Part shown: in pieces, positions 48,701 through 60,431 of the stretch
Position numbering within the stretch: position 1 is the first letter of the stretch
Layout of the letters: each line of letters opens with the position of its first letter
From: Nocardia donostiensis
GTDB taxonomy: Bacteria > Actinomycetota > Actinomycetes > Mycobacteriales > Mycobacteriaceae
NCBI RefSeq assembly: GCF_002081715.1
Contig: NZ_MUKP01000022.1
Coordinates: 1-64,000, forward strand
DNA: 64,000 bases
Direction: 5' to 3'
Made by a program: the position numbers and the translations under genes
The notes under the pieces: model-generated
Told to the model about the DNA's origin: nothing
The model's input: the letters and a program-made list of their open reading frames with translations, nothing else
The model's database searches: none

Positions 48701-49516
48701 ATGACTGAAACCCGCCCCGACCTGCCTGCGCTGCTGGATATCGCCGCCGATGTCCTGGACGCGGCCGGGCAGCGTTTCGTCGAAGGCCTCGGCGCGCCGA
48801 GCGCGGTCACCAAGGGCAGAGGCGATTTCGCCACCGAGCTCGACCTCGAACTCGAACGCACCGTCTCCGAACAGCTACGGCAGCGCACCGGGATCGAGGT
48901 GCACGGTGAAGAGTTCGGCGGCCCGCAGCTCAGTAGCGGCACCGCCTGGGTGCTCGACCCCATCGACGGCACCTTCAACTATTCGGCAGGCCATCCCATG
49001 TCCGGGACACTGCTCGCACTGGTCTGCGACGGCGCACCGGTGCTCGGCCTGACCTGGCTGCCCATGCTCGGTCTGCGTTACGCCGCCTTGGCGGGCGGGC
49101 CGCTGCTGATCAACGGCACCGCGCAGCCGCCGCTGGCGCCGGGCAAACTCGCCGAGGCGATGATCGGTTTCGGTGCGTTCAACGTAGACTCCACCGGCCG
49201 CATCCCCGGCCGGTTCCGTTTCGACGTGCTCGGTGCGCTGAGCAGGCTGTCGTCCCGCGTGCGGATGCACGGCTCCACCGGGATCGACCTGGCGTTCACC
49301 GCATCGGGTGTGCTCGGCGGTGCGATCGTGTTCGGGCACCATCCGTGGGACAACGCGGCCGGTGTCGCGCTGGTGCGCGCCGCGGGCGGTGTGGTGACCG
49401 ATCTGGCGGGCGAGGACTGGACCATCGAATCGGGATCGGTGCTCGCTGCCGCGCCCGGCGTGCACGAGGAACTGGTCGAGATGATCGCCGCGACGCACAG
49501 CGGCAAGGAAGGGTGA
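48701..49516 (+). CDS. impA: Inositol monophosphatase-family protein ImpA
   Basis: 271-residue magnesium phosphatase. Metal ligands: E70 (GEEFGG), D86 and D89 (DPIDGT) and the WDN motif (HPWDNAAG). In mycobacteria impA sits between hisA and hisF exactly as here. It may hydrolyse inositol phosphate, for phosphatidylinositol and mycothiol synthesis, or histidinol phosphate, since no other HisN-type gene is in this cluster. The sequence does not decide. Confidence 0.9.
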   Translation: MTETRPDLPALLDIAADVLDAAGQRFVEGLGAPSAVTKGRGDFATELDLELERTVSEQLRQRTGIEVHGEEFGGPQLSSGTAWVLDPIDGTFNYSAGHPMSGTLLALVCDGAPVLGLTWLPMLGLRYAALAGGPLLINGTAQPPLAPGKLAEAMIGFGAFNVDSTGRIPGRFRFDVLGALSRLSSRVRMHGSTGIDLAFTASGVLGGAIVFGHHPWDNAAGVALVRAAGGVVTDLAGEDWTIESGSVLAAAPGVHEELVEMIAATHSGKEG

Positions 49517-49520
49517 GGCT

Positions 49521-50294
<774 letters not shown>

Positions 50295-50317
50295 CGGGAG
50301 CGCGGTATAAAGACACC

Positions 50318-50665
50318 ATGAGCCTGGACCCAGCCATCGCCGCCCGCCTCAAACGCAACGAGGCGGGCCTGGTCGCCGCGGTTGTGCAGGAACGCGGCAC
50401 CGGCAATGTGCTGATGCTGGCGTGGATGGATGAGGAAGCGCTGGCGCGCACCCTGCAAACCCGTAAGGCGACCTACTATTCACGCTCCCGGCAGCAGTAC
50501 TGGGTCAAAGGGGAAACCTCGGGGCACACTCAATACGTGCATGAAGTGCGGCTGGACTGCGACGGTGACACCGTGCTGCTGGTGGTCGACCAGCAGGGCG
50601 CGGCCTGCCACACCGGCACCCACACCTGCTTCGACACCGATATCTTGCTGGCCGCCCGGTCCTGA
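50318..50665 (+). CDS. hisI: Phosphoribosyl-AMP cyclohydrolase
   Basis: 115-residue zinc/magnesium enzyme opening the adenine ring of PR-AMP. Zinc cysteines lie in RLDCDGD and ACHTGTHTC. Single-domain form; the HisE activity must be coded elsewhere, as in other actinobacteria. Last gene of the his cluster, converging on marR with an 8-nt gap. Confidence 0.95.
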   Translation: MSLDPAIAARLKRNEAGLVAAVVQERGTGNVLMLAWMDEEALARTLQTRKATYYSRSRQQYWVKGETSGHTQYVHEVRLDCDGDTVLLVVDQQGAACHTGTHTCFDTDILLAARS

Positions 50666-50673
50666 CCGGCGGA

Positions 50674-51153
50674 TCAGCCGTCGCCGGGCGGACCAGGCCG
50701 CTCCAAGCCCGCCGCGAGCTGCGCGGCCAGCGCCTCGCCGAGTTCCGCCAGTGTCGCGGTCTGCCCGGCGTCGAGGCCGTCGAAAACCAGCCGCCGCACC
50801 GAGTCCAGATATCCCGGAGCGGCCTCGACGACCTTCTTGTAACCGTCGTCGGTCAGCATCGCCTGCACTCCGCGGCGTCCCGGGGTGGTGGTGCGTTCGG
50901 CCCAGCCCAGGCGTTCCAGCTTCGACACCACATGCGACAGCCGCGATAGCGATGCGTTTGCCCTGTGTGCGAGCTCACTCATCTGCAGCCGGTGGCCCGG
51001 CTCCTCCGACAGCAGCGTCAACACCCAGTACTCGAAGTGGGTAACACCGGATTCGCGCTGTAACTCGGTGTCCAGTGCACCCGGCAGACGGGTCAGCAAC
51101 GCGACGATCGCACGCCACGCGCGTTGTTCGACAGGGTTCAGCCAGTTCGTCAC
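50674..51153 (-). CDS. MarR-family transcriptional regulator
   Basis: 159 residues. Winged helix with MSELAHRANASLSRLSHVVSKL and wing ERTTTPGRRGVQAML; the family N-terminus WLNPVEQRAWRA sets the start at GTG 51153, which has GAAGG upstream. Target unknown; the gap to the next gene upstream shows no clear palindrome. Confidence 0.87.
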   Translation of the reverse strand: MTNWLNPVEQRAWRAIVALLTRLPGALDTELQRESGVTHFEYWVLTLLSEEPGHRLQMSELAHRANASLSRLSHVVSKLERLGWAERTTTPGRRGVQAMLTDDGYKKVVEAAPGYLDSVRRLVFDGLDAGQTATLAELGEALAAQLAAGLERPGPPGDG

Positions 51154-51270
51154 TGTGCGCCTTCTCTCCAGCCAAGTGACGTGGTCTCGCTTCAACAGTC
51201 ACCCGCGCCCCTGAGTTTGCCACGGCTTCGCTCGACGGTCGGAACAACCTCACTCCAGTCGTGAGGTCCA

Positions 51271-51840
51271 TCACAGATCGGAAGGTTTCGGCGCCGCCGT
51301 CTCCGTGGTTTCCGGGACGGGCCTGCCCGCTTGCCGGTGGCCGCGCCACCGCCGCCGGACCACCAGAAACGTCGCCGCGGCGAAGACCAGCACCGCGAGC
51401 AGCGCACCCACCAGCGACGCTCCCCGGAACGCGGGCGCGTCGACGTCCATGATCCGCTCACCCGCATGCGCGGCATTCCCGCCGCCGAGTACGACCGCCA
51501 GCGTCATCAGGTTGGGGATCGCGCAGACAACGGCGAGCACACTCGCCCCGCCCGCGATCACCTTGCCGCCGCGCCGCCGCCACATCAGCGCCGCGAACAG
51601 CAACAGGAAAAGCGGTACGGCGGTGCACAGCCCGCCGAAGACCAGTCCCCAGCCGATGCCTTTGGCGAAGCTGCCGTTCACCATCTGGCCCACCTGCTGT
51701 GCCCACCAGCGCGGGATGAACGCCGCAAGGATGAAATAGGCGATCACCAGCGCGGCGAGGAACACCAGGCCGCCGATGATGCGGTTGCGCCAGGAAATCG
51801 TCGAACGCTGCGAATTCGCCGTGCGCTGGGACGAAGTCAT
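51271..51840 (-). CDS. Hypothetical membrane protein, four helices
   Basis: 189 residues: basic serine/threonine-rich head, then helices near 22-42, 63-86, 92-117 and 137-160, with a basic RRRWRGHRQ and acidic tail inside. No family is recognised. It precedes the marR gene on the same strand with a 117-nt gap, so the two may be loosely linked. Confidence 0.65.
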   Translation of the reverse strand: MTSSQRTANSQRSTISWRNRIIGGLVFLAALVIAYFILAAFIPRWWAQQVGQMVNGSFAKGIGWGLVFGGLCTAVPLFLLLFAALMWRRRGGKVIAGGASVLAVVCAIPNLMTLAVVLGGGNAAHAGERIMDVDAPAFRGASLVGALLAVLVFAAATFLVVRRRWRGHRQAGRPVPETTETAAPKPSDL

Positions 51841-52012
51841 GGTTGCCAGCCTAGGCGCGCCGGGCGTCTTGTTTCCGCTGATTCACTCGGCGTTTCCCGG
51901 TGGGCGGGACGGCGGGCCGTCGGGAGCAGACCAGCGAGTTCCCGATGTGCGAGCATGTCGCGGCGGTCAGGGGCTGCCGCGGGCGCGAGCCCGGTAGCGG
52001 GCTTGTTGCGGA

Positions 52013-52477
52013 TCAGGTTCCCTGGCGCTCGCGCAGCACCCGCAAGGCGGTGTCGGCGTGCCCATGGGCGCGTAGTTCACCGCTGATGACGGCCAGGATG
52101 GTCCGGTCCCGGTCGATGACGAAGGTCCGCCGCTTCACCGGCATCAGTGGGCCCAGCAGCCCCCGCTTGACCCCGAACTCGGCGGCCACCGAGCCATCGG
52201 CATCCGACAGCAGCGGGTAGCCCAGCCGCTGCGCTGCGGCGAAGCCGGCCTGGGTCGGTACGGCGTCGGTGCTCATCCCGGCGCAGGAGGCGCCCAGCTC
52301 GGTGAACTCCGCGGTCAGATCCCGGAAATGGCACGCCTCAGCGGTGCATACCGGGGTGTTGGCGGCCGGGTAGAAGAACAACACGAGCGGGCCCTCGGCG
52401 AGCAGTTCCCCGAGAGAACGCACGGTGCCGGACTGGTCGGGGAGCTCGAATTCCGGAGCGAGCTGGCCTATCTGCAT
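52013..52477 (-). CDS. bcpB: Peroxiredoxin (Bcp/AhpC-TSA type)
   Basis: 154-residue thiol peroxidase. The peroxidatic cysteine is in TPVCTAEACHF, with a second cysteine four residues on, the spacing of PrxQ/Bcp intramolecular disulfides. Reduces hydrogen and alkyl peroxides in the cytoplasm. Matches BcpB, which also lies between hisI and trpE in M. tuberculosis. Divergent from trpE across 76 bp. Confidence 0.92.
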   Translation of the reverse strand: MQIGQLAPEFELPDQSGTVRSLGELLAEGPLVLFFYPAANTPVCTAEACHFRDLTAEFTELGASCAGMSTDAVPTQAGFAAAQRLGYPLLSDADGSVAAEFGVKRGLLGPLMPVKRRTFVIDRDRTILAVISGELRAHGHADTALRVLRERQGT

Positions 52478-52553
52478 ACCGGGACACTACCCACCCCACC
52501 GCGGCGGGCGGGGTGCGCCGAACGGCCGGTGACCCGACTGGGATGATGGTCGG

Positions 52554-54179
52554 ATGCACGGCGCGTCGACTCCCTCCACCACGACCCGCGAGACCTTCCA
52601 CGAACTGGCCGCCGCCCACCGGGTGGTCCCGGTGACCAGGAAGGTGCTGGCGGATTCGGAGACCCCGCTGTCGGCCTACCGCAAATTGGCCGGTGACCGG
52701 GCGGGGACCTTCCTCTTCGAATCCGCGGAAAACGGGCGCTCCTGGTCGCGATGGTCGTTCATCGGGGCGGGCAGTCCGTCCGCGCTGACCGTCGTCGACG
52801 GCGAAGCGACCTGGCTGGGCGCGACGCCCGCGGGCGCACCATCGGGCGGCGACCCGCTAGAGGCGCTGCGCGACACTCTGGAACTGCTGCGCACCGAACG
52901 CCTGCCCGGCCTGCCGCCGCTCACCGGCGGCATGGTCGGCTACCTCGGCTACGACGCGGTGCGGCGCATGGAACGGCTGCCCAGTATCGCCGCCGACGAT
53001 CTGCAGCTGCCGGAAATGGTGCTGCTGCTGGCCACCGACCTCGCCGCATTCGACCATCACGAGGGCGCTATCACCCTCATCGCCAACGCCGTCAACTGGA
53101 ACGGCACCGCCGAACATGTCGACGAAGCCTACGATGATGCCCTCGCCCGCCTGGACCGGATGACCGCTGCGCTCGCCGCGCCGGCACCCTCCACTGTGTC
53201 CACCTTCGACCAGCCAGAACCCGAGTACCGGCGCGCCAGGACCACCGAGGAGTACGGGGCCGGGGTGCGCAGGCTGGTCGAAGAGATCGAGGCGGGCGAA
53301 GCGTTCCAGGTGGTGCTGTCGCAACGTTTCGAGATGGACTACGACGGTGCCCCCATCGACCTGTACCGGATGCTGCGGGCGTCCAACCCGAGCCCGTACA
53401 TGTTCCTGCTGCACATCCCCGACGGCGACGGTGGCACCGCGTTCTCCGTCGTCGGATCCAGCCCCGAATCCCTGGTCACCGTGCAGGACGGGGTGGCGAC
53501 CACACACCCGATCGCGGGTACCCGCTGGCGCGGCGCCACCGAATCCGACGATCTGCTGCTGGAAAAGGGCCTGCTCGCCGACGAGAAGGAGAACGCCGAA
53601 CACCTCATGCTCGTCGATCTGGGCCGCAACGACCTCGGCCGGGTCTGCCAGCCCGGCACGGTGCGGGTCACCGAATATCGCCACGTCGAGCGTTACAGCC
53701 ACGTCATGCACCTGGTGTCCACCGTGACCGGGCGGCTCGCGCCGGGCCGGATCGCCTTGGACGCCGTGCGCGCCTGTTTTCCCGCAGGAACTCTGTCCGG
53801 CGCGCCGAAGGTGCGGGCCATGGAGCTGATCGAGGAACTCGAACCCACCCGGCGCGGGGTGTACGGCGGTGTAGTCGGCTACCTCGATTTCGCCGGTGAC
53901 GCCGATACCGCGATCGCTATTCGCACCGCCCTGCTCAAAGACGGCACCGCCTACGTCCAGGCAGGCGCGGGCGTGGTCGCCGATTCCGAGGCCGAATACG
54001 AGGACACCGAGTCACGGAACAAGGCGATGGCCGTGCTGCGTGCCGTTGCCGCCGCGGAAACCGTCCGTGCTTTCGGCGAGTCCGCGTACCGTCCGGACGG
54101 GCAGGCGAAATCGCCGGGGCAGGCGGTCCTGGCCGGCAACAGAAAGAATGGCGCGAAGGCAGCAAGAGGCACGTCATGA
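52554..54179 (+). CDS. trpE: Anthranilate synthase component I
   Basis: Makes anthranilate from chorismate with ammonia from a glutaminase (trpG is not in this window). 541 residues. Chorismate-binding domain motifs [34 protein letters not shown] and [17 protein letters not shown]. No tryptophan-rich leader peptide was seen in the short gap before it. Its stop overlaps the next start by ATGA. Confidence 0.96.
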   Translation: MHGASTPSTTTRETFHELAAAHRVVPVTRKVLADSETPLSAYRKLAGDRAGTFLFESAENGRSWSRWSFIGAGSPSALTVVDGEATWLGATPAGAPSGGDPLEALRDTLELLRTERLPGLPPLTGGMVGYLGYDAVRRMERLPSIAADDLQLPEMVLLLATDLAAFDHHEGAITLIANAVNWNGTAEHVDEAYDDALARLDRMTAALAAPAPSTVSTFDQPEPEYRRARTTEEYGAGVRRLVEEIEAGEAFQVVLSQRFEMDYDGAPIDLYRMLRASNPSPYMFLLHIPDGDGGTAFSVVGSSPESLVTVQDGVATTHPIAGTRWRGATESDDLLLEKGLLADEKENAEHLMLVDLGRNDLGRVCQPGTVRVTEYRHVERYSHVMHLVSTVTGRLAPGRIALDAVRACFPAGTLSGAPKVRAMELIEELEPTRRGVYGGVVGYLDFAGDADTAIAIRTALLKDGTAYVQAGAGVVADSEAEYEDTESRNKAMAVLRAVAAAETVRAFGESAYRPDGQAKSPGQAVLAGNRKNGAKAARGTS

Positions 54180-55111
54180 CCAGCTCGGACGCAGCACCGG
54201 CCCCCGATCCGCGCCGGCGGCACCCCGAACGAGCCGAGCCGATGCCGCCCGGCCCGAGCGCGAGCGGCGAGGCTGATCCGCAGGACGCTCAGCATGCCGA
54301 CCGCGTGACTCCAACCGCCGCCGACTCCGCTGATGATGTGGCAGCCGCTGCACCGGCGCGCCGGTACCCGGTCGGCGCCATCGTGCTGCTCGCGGTGGCC
54401 GCGGCCGCCCTCTGGGGCGCGTCCCGGCTGACCTGGGTCACCGTCATGTCCTCGGACGGGCTCACCGAACCGCGGACCGACCACCTGGGCGGCGGCGTCT
54501 GGTTCGCCGCGCTCACGCCGCTGGCGCTGGTGCTGCTCGCGGCGATCGCTGCGGTGCTGGCCACCCGCGGTTGGCTGCGCCGCCTGGTCGGCGTGGTAGT
54601 TGCGCTGGTGGCCGCCGTGACGGCGGTGCCGGCGCTCGCGCTGCTCACCGGTTCCGGCGCCACCGCCGAACGCGCCGCTACGCTGGCCGAGCTACCGGGC
54701 CGGGCGCATGTCGACGAGGTGGTGACCGCGAACGGTCCCCCCGTGCTCACCGTCGTGGGTGCTCTCGCGGCGTTCGCGGCAGGCGTGCTGCTGGCCAGGA
54801 TGTCCGAGCGCACCGCGCGATTGTCCGGCAAATACGACAACCCGGTATTCCGGCGCGCCGCCGCCACCGATCTGGTGACAGGTCGTGCCGCCGGTCCGGC
54901 AGGCTCGGCAGGGGCGAACGAACCGCTGTCGGAACGCGTGCTGTGGGATGCCCTCGACGCGGGCACCGACCCCACCGACCAAAACCCGGAGAATCCCGGC
55001 ACCGCAGCGGGCACCGGCCCCACCGGCCCTACTGGCCCCACTGTGGAGGCAGGTAGCATCGACGAGGTGGATCGGCCCGGCTCCCAGAAGGGTGGCCGGG
55101 AGACGCGGTGA
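54176..55111 (+). CDS. Trp-operon-associated membrane protein (TIGR02234 family)
   Basis: 311 residues: a disordered N-terminal 60 residues, then four membrane helices ([15 protein letters not shown] and three more), and a C-terminal cytoplasmic region with [17 protein letters not shown], conserved in the family. Present in trp clusters of many actinobacteria; function unknown, possibly tied to aromatic amino acid transport (guess). Overlaps trpE by four bases and the next small frame by one. Confidence 0.85.
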   Translation: MTSSDAAPAPDPRRRHPERAEPMPPGPSASGEADPQDAQHADRVTPTAADSADDVAAAAPARRYPVGAIVLLAVAAAALWGASRLTWVTVMSSDGLTEPRTDHLGGGVWFAALTPLALVLLAAIAAVLATRGWLRRLVGVVVALVAAVTAVPALALLTGSGATAERAATLAELPGRAHVDEVVTANGPPVLTVVGALAAFAAGVLLARMSERTARLSGKYDNPVFRRAAATDLVTGRAAGPAGSAGANEPLSERVLWDALDAGTDPTDQNPENPGTAAGTGPTGPTGPTVEAGSIDEVDRPGSQKGGRETR

Positions 55112-55278
55112 TGCGACCTTCCGCGCCGTGGATCGTTCTGGGGAACAATGCCGCAAGGCGGACAGTGGGCTGGGGTGCACTGTGCCTGCTGCGTGGGGAA
55201 AGCGGGCCGCACCGGTGGGTACCGCATCGAAATCGCGGGCCGTGTGGTCGGCGCGCAGGTGGGTGTGGCGAGCCGTAA
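55111..55278 (+). CDS. Possible small ORF of 55 codons before trpC
   Basis: An ATG that shares one base with the stop of the membrane protein gene opens a frame starting [17 protein letters not shown], with three tryptophans (7, 21, 36), ending TAA. The overlap suggests coupled translation. No family is recognised, and the arginine/glycine-rich second half may be non-coding. The tryptophans are not adjacent, so a classic trp attenuator leader is unlikely. Confidence 0.3.
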   Translation: MRPSAPWIVLGNNAARRTVGWGALCLLRGESGPHRWVPHRNRGPCGRRAGGCGEP

Positions 55279-55450
55279 TGGGAGTTGACCTGTTACGCCA
55301 GCACATCACAGGGGTGCCCGCAACCCTCCTGTCAACCCCGGATCGAACCCGTCACATCGTCCCAATTACTCTTGATCAGCATCGGTGAGACAGCGCCTGG
55401 GGGAATTCTCAGGCAGTAACCAGCGTCTCCCCAGAAAGGATTCGAGCCAG

Positions 55451-56269
55451 ATGACGGTACTCGACTCGATTCTCGACGGGGTCCGCGCGGATGTGGCCAC
55501 TCGGGAAGCCCTGGTGGATTTCCCGGCGATCAAAGCGGCCGCAGCCGCCGCGCCGCCGCCGCTGGACGCGAAGGCCGCCCTGCTCGAAGACGGCATCGGT
55601 GTGATCGCCGAGGTGAAACGGGCCAGCCCCTCCAAGGGCGCGCTGGCCGCGATCACCGACCCGGCCAGCCTTGCCAAGGCCTATGAAGACGGCGGAGCGC
55701 GCATCATCAGTGTCCTCACCGAGGGACGTCGGTTCCATGGTTCTCTCGACGACCTGGACGCCGTCCGCGCCACCGTGAACACCCCGGTGCTGCGCAAGGA
55801 TTTCGTGGTTGGCCCGTACCAGATCCATGAGGCGCGTGCGCACGGCGCCGACGTCATCCTGCTGATCGTGGCTGCGCTGGAACAGGACACGCTCAGCTCA
55901 CTCATCGACCGCACCGAATCGCTCGGGATGACGGCCCTGGTCGAGGTGCACACCGAGGAGGAAGCCGACCGCGCGCTGAACGCGGGCGCCACGGTGATCG
56001 GCGTCAACGCCCGCAACCTCAAAACCCTCGAGGTGGATCGCGACTGCTTCGCCCGGATCGCGCCCGGTCTGCCGACCGAGGTCGTGCGGATCGCCGAGTC
56101 CGGGGTGCGCGGCACCGCCGACCTGCTGGCCTATGCCGGTGCGGGCGCTGACGCGGTGCTGGTCGGCGAGGGCCTGGTGACCAGCGGTGATCCGCGTGCC
56201 GCGGTATCGGAGCTGGTGACTGCGGGCACCCACCCGTCCTGCCCCAAACCGGCGCGCCGGGGCCGATGA
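55451..56269 (+). CDS. trpC: Indole-3-glycerol-phosphate synthase
   Basis: TIM-barrel enzyme of 272 residues closing the indole ring. Conserved [41 protein letters not shown] and IAESGVR. ATG 55451 has AAAGGA upstream; earlier in-frame codons are not used. No fused TrpF domain, consistent with PriA supplying that step. Overlaps trpB by ATGA. Confidence 0.96.
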   Translation: MTVLDSILDGVRADVATREALVDFPAIKAAAAAAPPPLDAKAALLEDGIGVIAEVKRASPSKGALAAITDPASLAKAYEDGGARIISVLTEGRRFHGSLDDLDAVRATVNTPVLRKDFVVGPYQIHEARAHGADVILLIVAALEQDTLSSLIDRTESLGMTALVEVHTEEEADRALNAGATVIGVNARNLKTLEVDRDCFARIAPGLPTEVVRIAESGVRGTADLLAYAGAGADAVLVGEGLVTSGDPRAAVSELVTAGTHPSCPKPARRGR

Positions 56270-57582
56270 TGGGGGCCGACGACATCCGGCCCGGCGCCGA
56301 GCTGCCCCGGGCCAGCGCCGGTCTGTCCCAGCGCACCGGCCACGAACCTGACCCGGGCGGGCATTTCGGCGTCTACGGCGGCAGACATGTGCCCGAGGCG
56401 TTGATGGCGGTGATCGAAGAGGTCACCGCCGAATACGACAAAGCCCGGATCGACCCGGCGTTCCTCAACGAACTGGACCGGCTGCAGCGCGACTACACCG
56501 GCCGCCCCTCGCCGGTGTACGAATGCCTCCGGCTGTCCGAGCATGCGGGCGGTGCACGCATCCTGCTCAAACGCGAGGACCTCAACCACACCGGCTCGCA
56601 CAAGATCAACAATGTGCTGGGTCAGGCGCTGCTGGCCAAGCGGATGGGCAAGACCCGGATCATCGCCGAAACCGGCGCGGGTCAGCACGGTGTCGCCACC
56701 GCAACGGCTTGCGCCCTGCTCGGGCTCGACTGCGTGGTCTACATGGGTGCCGTCGACACCGCCCGGCAGGCACTGAATGTGGCCCGCATGCGGCTGCTGG
56801 GCGCCGAGGTCGTCTCGGTGACCCTCGGCTCGCAGACCCTCAAGGACGCCATCAACGAAGCGCTGCGCGACTGGGTCTCCCACGCCGAGGACACCTACTA
56901 CTGTTTCGGCACCGCCGCCGGGCCACATCCCTTCCCGGCCATGGTGCGCGATTTCCAGCGCATCGTCGGCTTGGAGGCGCGCGCGCAGGTGCGTGCGCTG
57001 ACCGGCAGGCTGCCCGACGCGGTCGCCGCCTGTGTGGGTGGCGGCTCCAATGCGATCGGCATCTTCCATCCGTTCATCGACGACGCAGGCGTCCGGCTCG
57101 TCGGCTTCGAAGCAGCGGGCGACGGGGTGGAAACCGGCAGGCATGCGGCCACCTTCACCGGCGGCTCGCCCGGCGCATTCCAGGGCGCGTACTCGTATCT
57201 GCTGCAGGACGAGGACGGCCAGACCATCGAATCGCATTCGATCTCCGCGGGTCTGGACTATCCCGGTGTCGGCCCCGAACACGCCCACCTCAAGGACACC
57301 GGCCGCGCCGAATACCGGCCGGTCACCGATACCGCCGCGATGGATGCGCTGCTGCTGCTCAGCCGCGCCGAAGGCATCATCCCGGCGATCGAATCCGCGC
57401 ACGCGGTGGCAGGTGCGCTGGAACTCGGCAAAGAACTCGGCTCCGGCGCAATCATTCTGGTGAACCTGTCCGGCCGCGGCGACAAGGATATGGACACCGC
57501 GGCCCGCTGGTTCGGGCTGATCGACGCCGAACCCGGCAGCGACGCATCCGGAGACTACAGCGGTAAGGAGAACAACCGGTGA
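56266..57582 (+). CDS. trpB: Tryptophan synthase beta chain
   Basis: PLP enzyme joining indole and serine. 438 residues. Schiff-base lysine K113 in HTGSHKINN, phosphate loop GGGSNAIG and YGGRHVPE at the start. Works as an alpha2-beta2 complex with TrpA. Both ends overlap neighbours by four bases, so trpC, trpB and trpA are coupled. Confidence 0.97.
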   Translation: MMGADDIRPGAELPRASAGLSQRTGHEPDPGGHFGVYGGRHVPEALMAVIEEVTAEYDKARIDPAFLNELDRLQRDYTGRPSPVYECLRLSEHAGGARILLKREDLNHTGSHKINNVLGQALLAKRMGKTRIIAETGAGQHGVATATACALLGLDCVVYMGAVDTARQALNVARMRLLGAEVVSVTLGSQTLKDAINEALRDWVSHAEDTYYCFGTAAGPHPFPAMVRDFQRIVGLEARAQVRALTGRLPDAVAACVGGGSNAIGIFHPFIDDAGVRLVGFEAAGDGVETGRHAATFTGGSPGAFQGAYSYLLQDEDGQTIESHSISAGLDYPGVGPEHAHLKDTGRAEYRPVTDTAAMDALLLLSRAEGIIPAIESAHAVAGALELGKELGSGAIILVNLSGRGDKDMDTAARWFGLIDAEPGSDASGDYSGKENNR

Positions 57583-58379
57583 GCACCCCGTCCCGACTCG
57601 CCGGAACCTTCGCCGCCTGCCGCAACGACAACCGCGCCGCGCTCATCGGTTATATGCCTGCAGGCTATCCGGATCTGTCCGGCTCCGTCGACGTATGCCG
57701 GGCCATGGTCGAAGCCGGTTGCGACATCATCGAAGTCGGCGTGGCCTATTCCGATCCGGTGATGGACGGGCCGACCATTCAGGCCGCCGCGGAGCAAGCG
57801 CTGCGCGGCGGCGTGCGGGTGCGTGACGTGTTCTCGGTGGTGGAGTCGATCACCGCTGCCGGTGCGCAGGCGGTGGTGATGAGCTACTGGAACCCGGTGC
57901 TCAAATACGGTGTCGACCGGTTCGCCCGCGACCTGGCCGCCGCGGGCGGCGCGGGCATCATCACGCCGAACCTGATCCCCGACGAAGCCGACGAATGGTT
58001 CGCCGCCTCCGCCGCGCACGATCTGGATCGCATCTTCCTGGTTGCCCCGTCGTCTACCGAGGAACGCCTCGTCTCCACCATCGAGGCGAGTTCCGGGTTC
58101 GTGTACGCGGCCTCCACGATGGGTGTCACCGGTGCCCGCGATGCAGTGTCGTCGATGGCGCCGCAACTGTGCGGCCGCATCCGCGCTCACAGCGATATCC
58201 CGATCGGCGTCGGACTCGGTGTGCGCTCCGGCGCCCAGGCAGCTGAAATCGCCACCTACGCCGACGGAGTGATCGTCGGCTCGGCGATCGTCAGCGCCGT
58301 CCCCGCCGGGTTGGACGCGGTCCGCGCGATAACGCGCGAACTCGCCGAGGGTGTGCGCTCGGCGGCGGTCGCTACCTAG
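57579..58379 (+). CDS. trpA: Tryptophan synthase alpha chain
   Basis: Splits indole-3-glycerol phosphate to indole. 266 residues. Catalytic E52 and D63 ([14 protein letters not shown]). GTG start in a GTGA overlap with trpB. Last trp gene; trpD and trpG are not in the window. Confidence 0.96.
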   Translation: MSTPSRLAGTFAACRNDNRAALIGYMPAGYPDLSGSVDVCRAMVEAGCDIIEVGVAYSDPVMDGPTIQAAAEQALRGGVRVRDVFSVVESITAAGAQAVVMSYWNPVLKYGVDRFARDLAAAGGAGIITPNLIPDEADEWFAASAAHDLDRIFLVAPSSTEERLVSTIEASSGFVYAASTMGVTGARDAVSSMAPQLCGRIRAHSDIPIGVGLGVRSGAQAAEIATYADGVIVGSAIVSAVPAGLDAVRAITRELAEGVRSAAVAT

Positions 58380-58440
58380 CCGAACCCGGACACGGAACCA
58401 GCCGACCGACCGCGGAACTTGCGATCGGGATGGGCTCGAC

Positions 58441-58446
58441 TACCGT
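58441..58446 (+). promoter_or_regulatory. Leaderless -10 box of lgt
   Basis: TACCGT ends 6 nt before the GTG at 58453. Confidence 0.4.
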
Positions 58447-58452
58447 GGCCCC

Positions 58453-59718
58453 GTGACCTTACGAGCGCTGGCCGACACTGTCCTGAGCAACGGAGCCTTC
58501 GCAGAACACACGCAGCATGCCGCCACCGCGGACGTGCTCGCCTACCTGCCCAGCCCACCGCAGGGCGTATGGCAGTTGGGGCCGTTCCCGTTGCGGGCCT
58601 ACGCGTTGTGCATCATTGCGGGCATCATCGTCGCCGTCTGGTGGGGTGAGCGGCGCTGGCAGGAACGCGGCGGCGACAAGGGCACTGTGCTCGACGTCGC
58701 CGTGTTCGCGGTCCCGTTCGGGCTGATCGGCGGCAGGCTCTATCACGTGGCCACCGATTGGCAGAAGTATTTCGGCCCCGACGGCGACCCCCTGGACGCG
58801 CTGAAGATCTATCAGGGCGGCCTCGGGATCTGGGGCGCGGTGTTCTTCGGCGCTGTCGGCGCCTGGATCGGCTGCCGCGTCTACAAAGTTCCGTTACCCG
58901 CCCTCGGTGACGCGATCGCGCCGCCGATCCTGCTCGCCCAGGCCATCGGCCGTCTCGGTAACTACTTCAATCAGGAACTCTACGGCCGGGAAACCGACGT
59001 GCCGTGGGGTCTGCAGATCTTCCTGCGTTTCGACGACGCCGGTCAGCTCGACATGATGAACGGCGTCTCCTCTGGAGAAGTGCTGAAGGTCGTGCACCCG
59101 ACGTTCCTCTACGAACTGCTGTGGAACGTGTTCGTGGTGGTGCTGCTGGTGCTGATCGATCGCCGCTACCGAATCGGGCACGGCCGCCTGTTCGCGCTGT
59201 ACGTCGCCGGATACAGTTTCGGCCGTTTCTTCGTCGAACTCATGCGTGACGACGAGGCCACTCAGATCGCCGGTATCCGCATCAACTCGTTCACCGCGGC
59301 ACTGGTCTTCCTCGCCGCGATCGCCTACTTCCTGCTGGCGACCCGGGGCCGGGAAGCGCCCGGTGTGCTGCGGCCCGGCGGAGGTCCCCGGCCGTGGCCG
59401 TGGCAATTCGGCGCGCTGCGGGAAGCCGGAAAACCCGCCGATACCGAGGCCGGGTCGGCCACCGCCGCAGCTGACGAACAGGAATCGGACACGGCCGACG
59501 AATCGGGCGCGGTATCGCCGCCGGATGATGCGGAAACCGAACCGAACGATGTGGGCTCGGCAACGCAGGGATCGACTACTGCCACTACCACCGATTCCGA
59601 CCACGCTGCTGCCGATCCGGACAGGCAGGCGCAGGACGAGTCATCAGACGACGTCATCTCTGACGAGATCATCGGCCGGAAGACCACCTCTGCAGTGAGT
59701 ACCGCCGATAAATACTGA
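58453..59718 (+). CDS. lgt: Prolipoprotein diacylglyceryl transferase
   Basis: Membrane enzyme that attaches diacylglycerol from phosphatidylglycerol to lipobox cysteines, the first step of lipoprotein maturation; it would act on the lipoproteins coded in this window. 421 residues, about seven helices. Signature GRLGNYFNQELYG and HPTFLYELLWN are present. The last 110 or so residues are an acidic, low-complexity cytoplasmic tail, longer than in most bacteria but common in relatives. Confidence 0.96.
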   Translation: MTLRALADTVLSNGAFAEHTQHAATADVLAYLPSPPQGVWQLGPFPLRAYALCIIAGIIVAVWWGERRWQERGGDKGTVLDVAVFAVPFGLIGGRLYHVATDWQKYFGPDGDPLDALKIYQGGLGIWGAVFFGAVGAWIGCRVYKVPLPALGDAIAPPILLAQAIGRLGNYFNQELYGRETDVPWGLQIFLRFDDAGQLDMMNGVSSGEVLKVVHPTFLYELLWNVFVVVLLVLIDRRYRIGHGRLFALYVAGYSFGRFFVELMRDDEATQIAGIRINSFTAALVFLAAIAYFLLATRGREAPGVLRPGGGPRPWPWQFGALREAGKPADTEAGSATAAADEQESDTADESGAVSPPDDAETEPNDVGSATQGSTTATTTDSDHAAADPDRQAQDESSDDVISDEIIGRKTTSAVSTADKY

Positions 59719-59730
59719 TCTGTCCTGGCG

Positions 59731-59760
59731 TGCCGCCCACGGTTCGAGCCGTGGGCGGCA
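59731..59760. terminator. Strong hairpin after lgt
   Basis: TGCCGCCCACGG and its exact complement around TTCGAG, starting 12 nt after the lgt stop. Confidence 0.8.
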
Positions 59761-59883
59761 GCGGCGTGCTGTGACGAATCGAGCGTCTGCCGCGATACTC
59801 AGGCAGAATCTTGCAGACCTTATCCGCAGCTGCCGCGGGTGACGGATGTCCTCCGAGGTGGGGGCTGGAAAGAAGGAGAAACC

Positions 59884-60348
59884 ATGACGGATCCGTACCA
59901 GAACTACCCGAGTGGGCCGCAGTACGGCCCGCCCGGAACTGGTCCAGATCTGGGCAAGCACGACAGCGGCCAGCAGTATCAGCAGCCGCAGTATCAGCAG
60001 CCCTATCCGGGCGGCCCCAACGCGCAACAGCCGTACGCGGGCGGCGGGTACGGCTACCCGGCCCCGATGCCGGGCTACAATCCCGGCGATCCGGAAGCCC
60101 CCTACGGCCGGGACATGTATGGTGTGCCGTTCTCCGATAAGCAGAAGGTGCTGGCCGGGCTGCTGCAGATCTTCCTCGGGGGTTTCGGTGTCGGACGGTT
60201 CTACACCGGCCACACGAGCATCGCGGTCTGGCAGATCGCCGCCACCTGGCTGACCTGCGGTATCGGCGGTATCTGGCCGTTCATCGACGGCATCATGATG
60301 CTGATGGGCAAGGTGACCGACCAGTACGGCCGCCCGCTGCGCGACTGA
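59884..60348 (+). CDS. TM2-domain membrane protein
   Basis: 154 residues. N-terminal 85 residues are rich in Gln, Tyr, Pro and Gly, with QYQQPQYQQP-type repeats, and look disordered. The C-terminal TM2 domain has two helices with QIFLGGFGVGRFYTGH and GGIWPFIDGIMML. Function unknown. ATG 59884 follows GAAGGAGA. Confidence 0.85.
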   Translation: MTDPYQNYPSGPQYGPPGTGPDLGKHDSGQQYQQPQYQQPYPGGPNAQQPYAGGGYGYPAPMPGYNPGDPEAPYGRDMYGVPFSDKQKVLAGLLQIFLGGFGVGRFYTGHTSIAVWQIAATWLTCGIGGIWPFIDGIMMLMGKVTDQYGRPLRD

Positions 60349-60419
60349 TAGGTGGTGAACATGATGGTCTTCTTCTGTGTCCCCCGCGGGCACAGCGCGC
60401 CGTCGCGGTCCGGGATGAC

Positions 60420-60425
60420 TAGGCT
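60420..60425 (+). promoter_or_regulatory. Leaderless -10 box of pyk
   Basis: TAGGCT ends 6 nt before GTG 60432 and 9 nt before ATG 60435. Confidence 0.45.
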
Positions 60426-60431
60426 CGACTC

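Noticed and set aside
52478..52553. Tryptophan attenuator leader before trpE
   Set aside because: The gap is only 76 bp, has no short frame with adjacent Trp codons, and no paired terminator/antiterminator stems.
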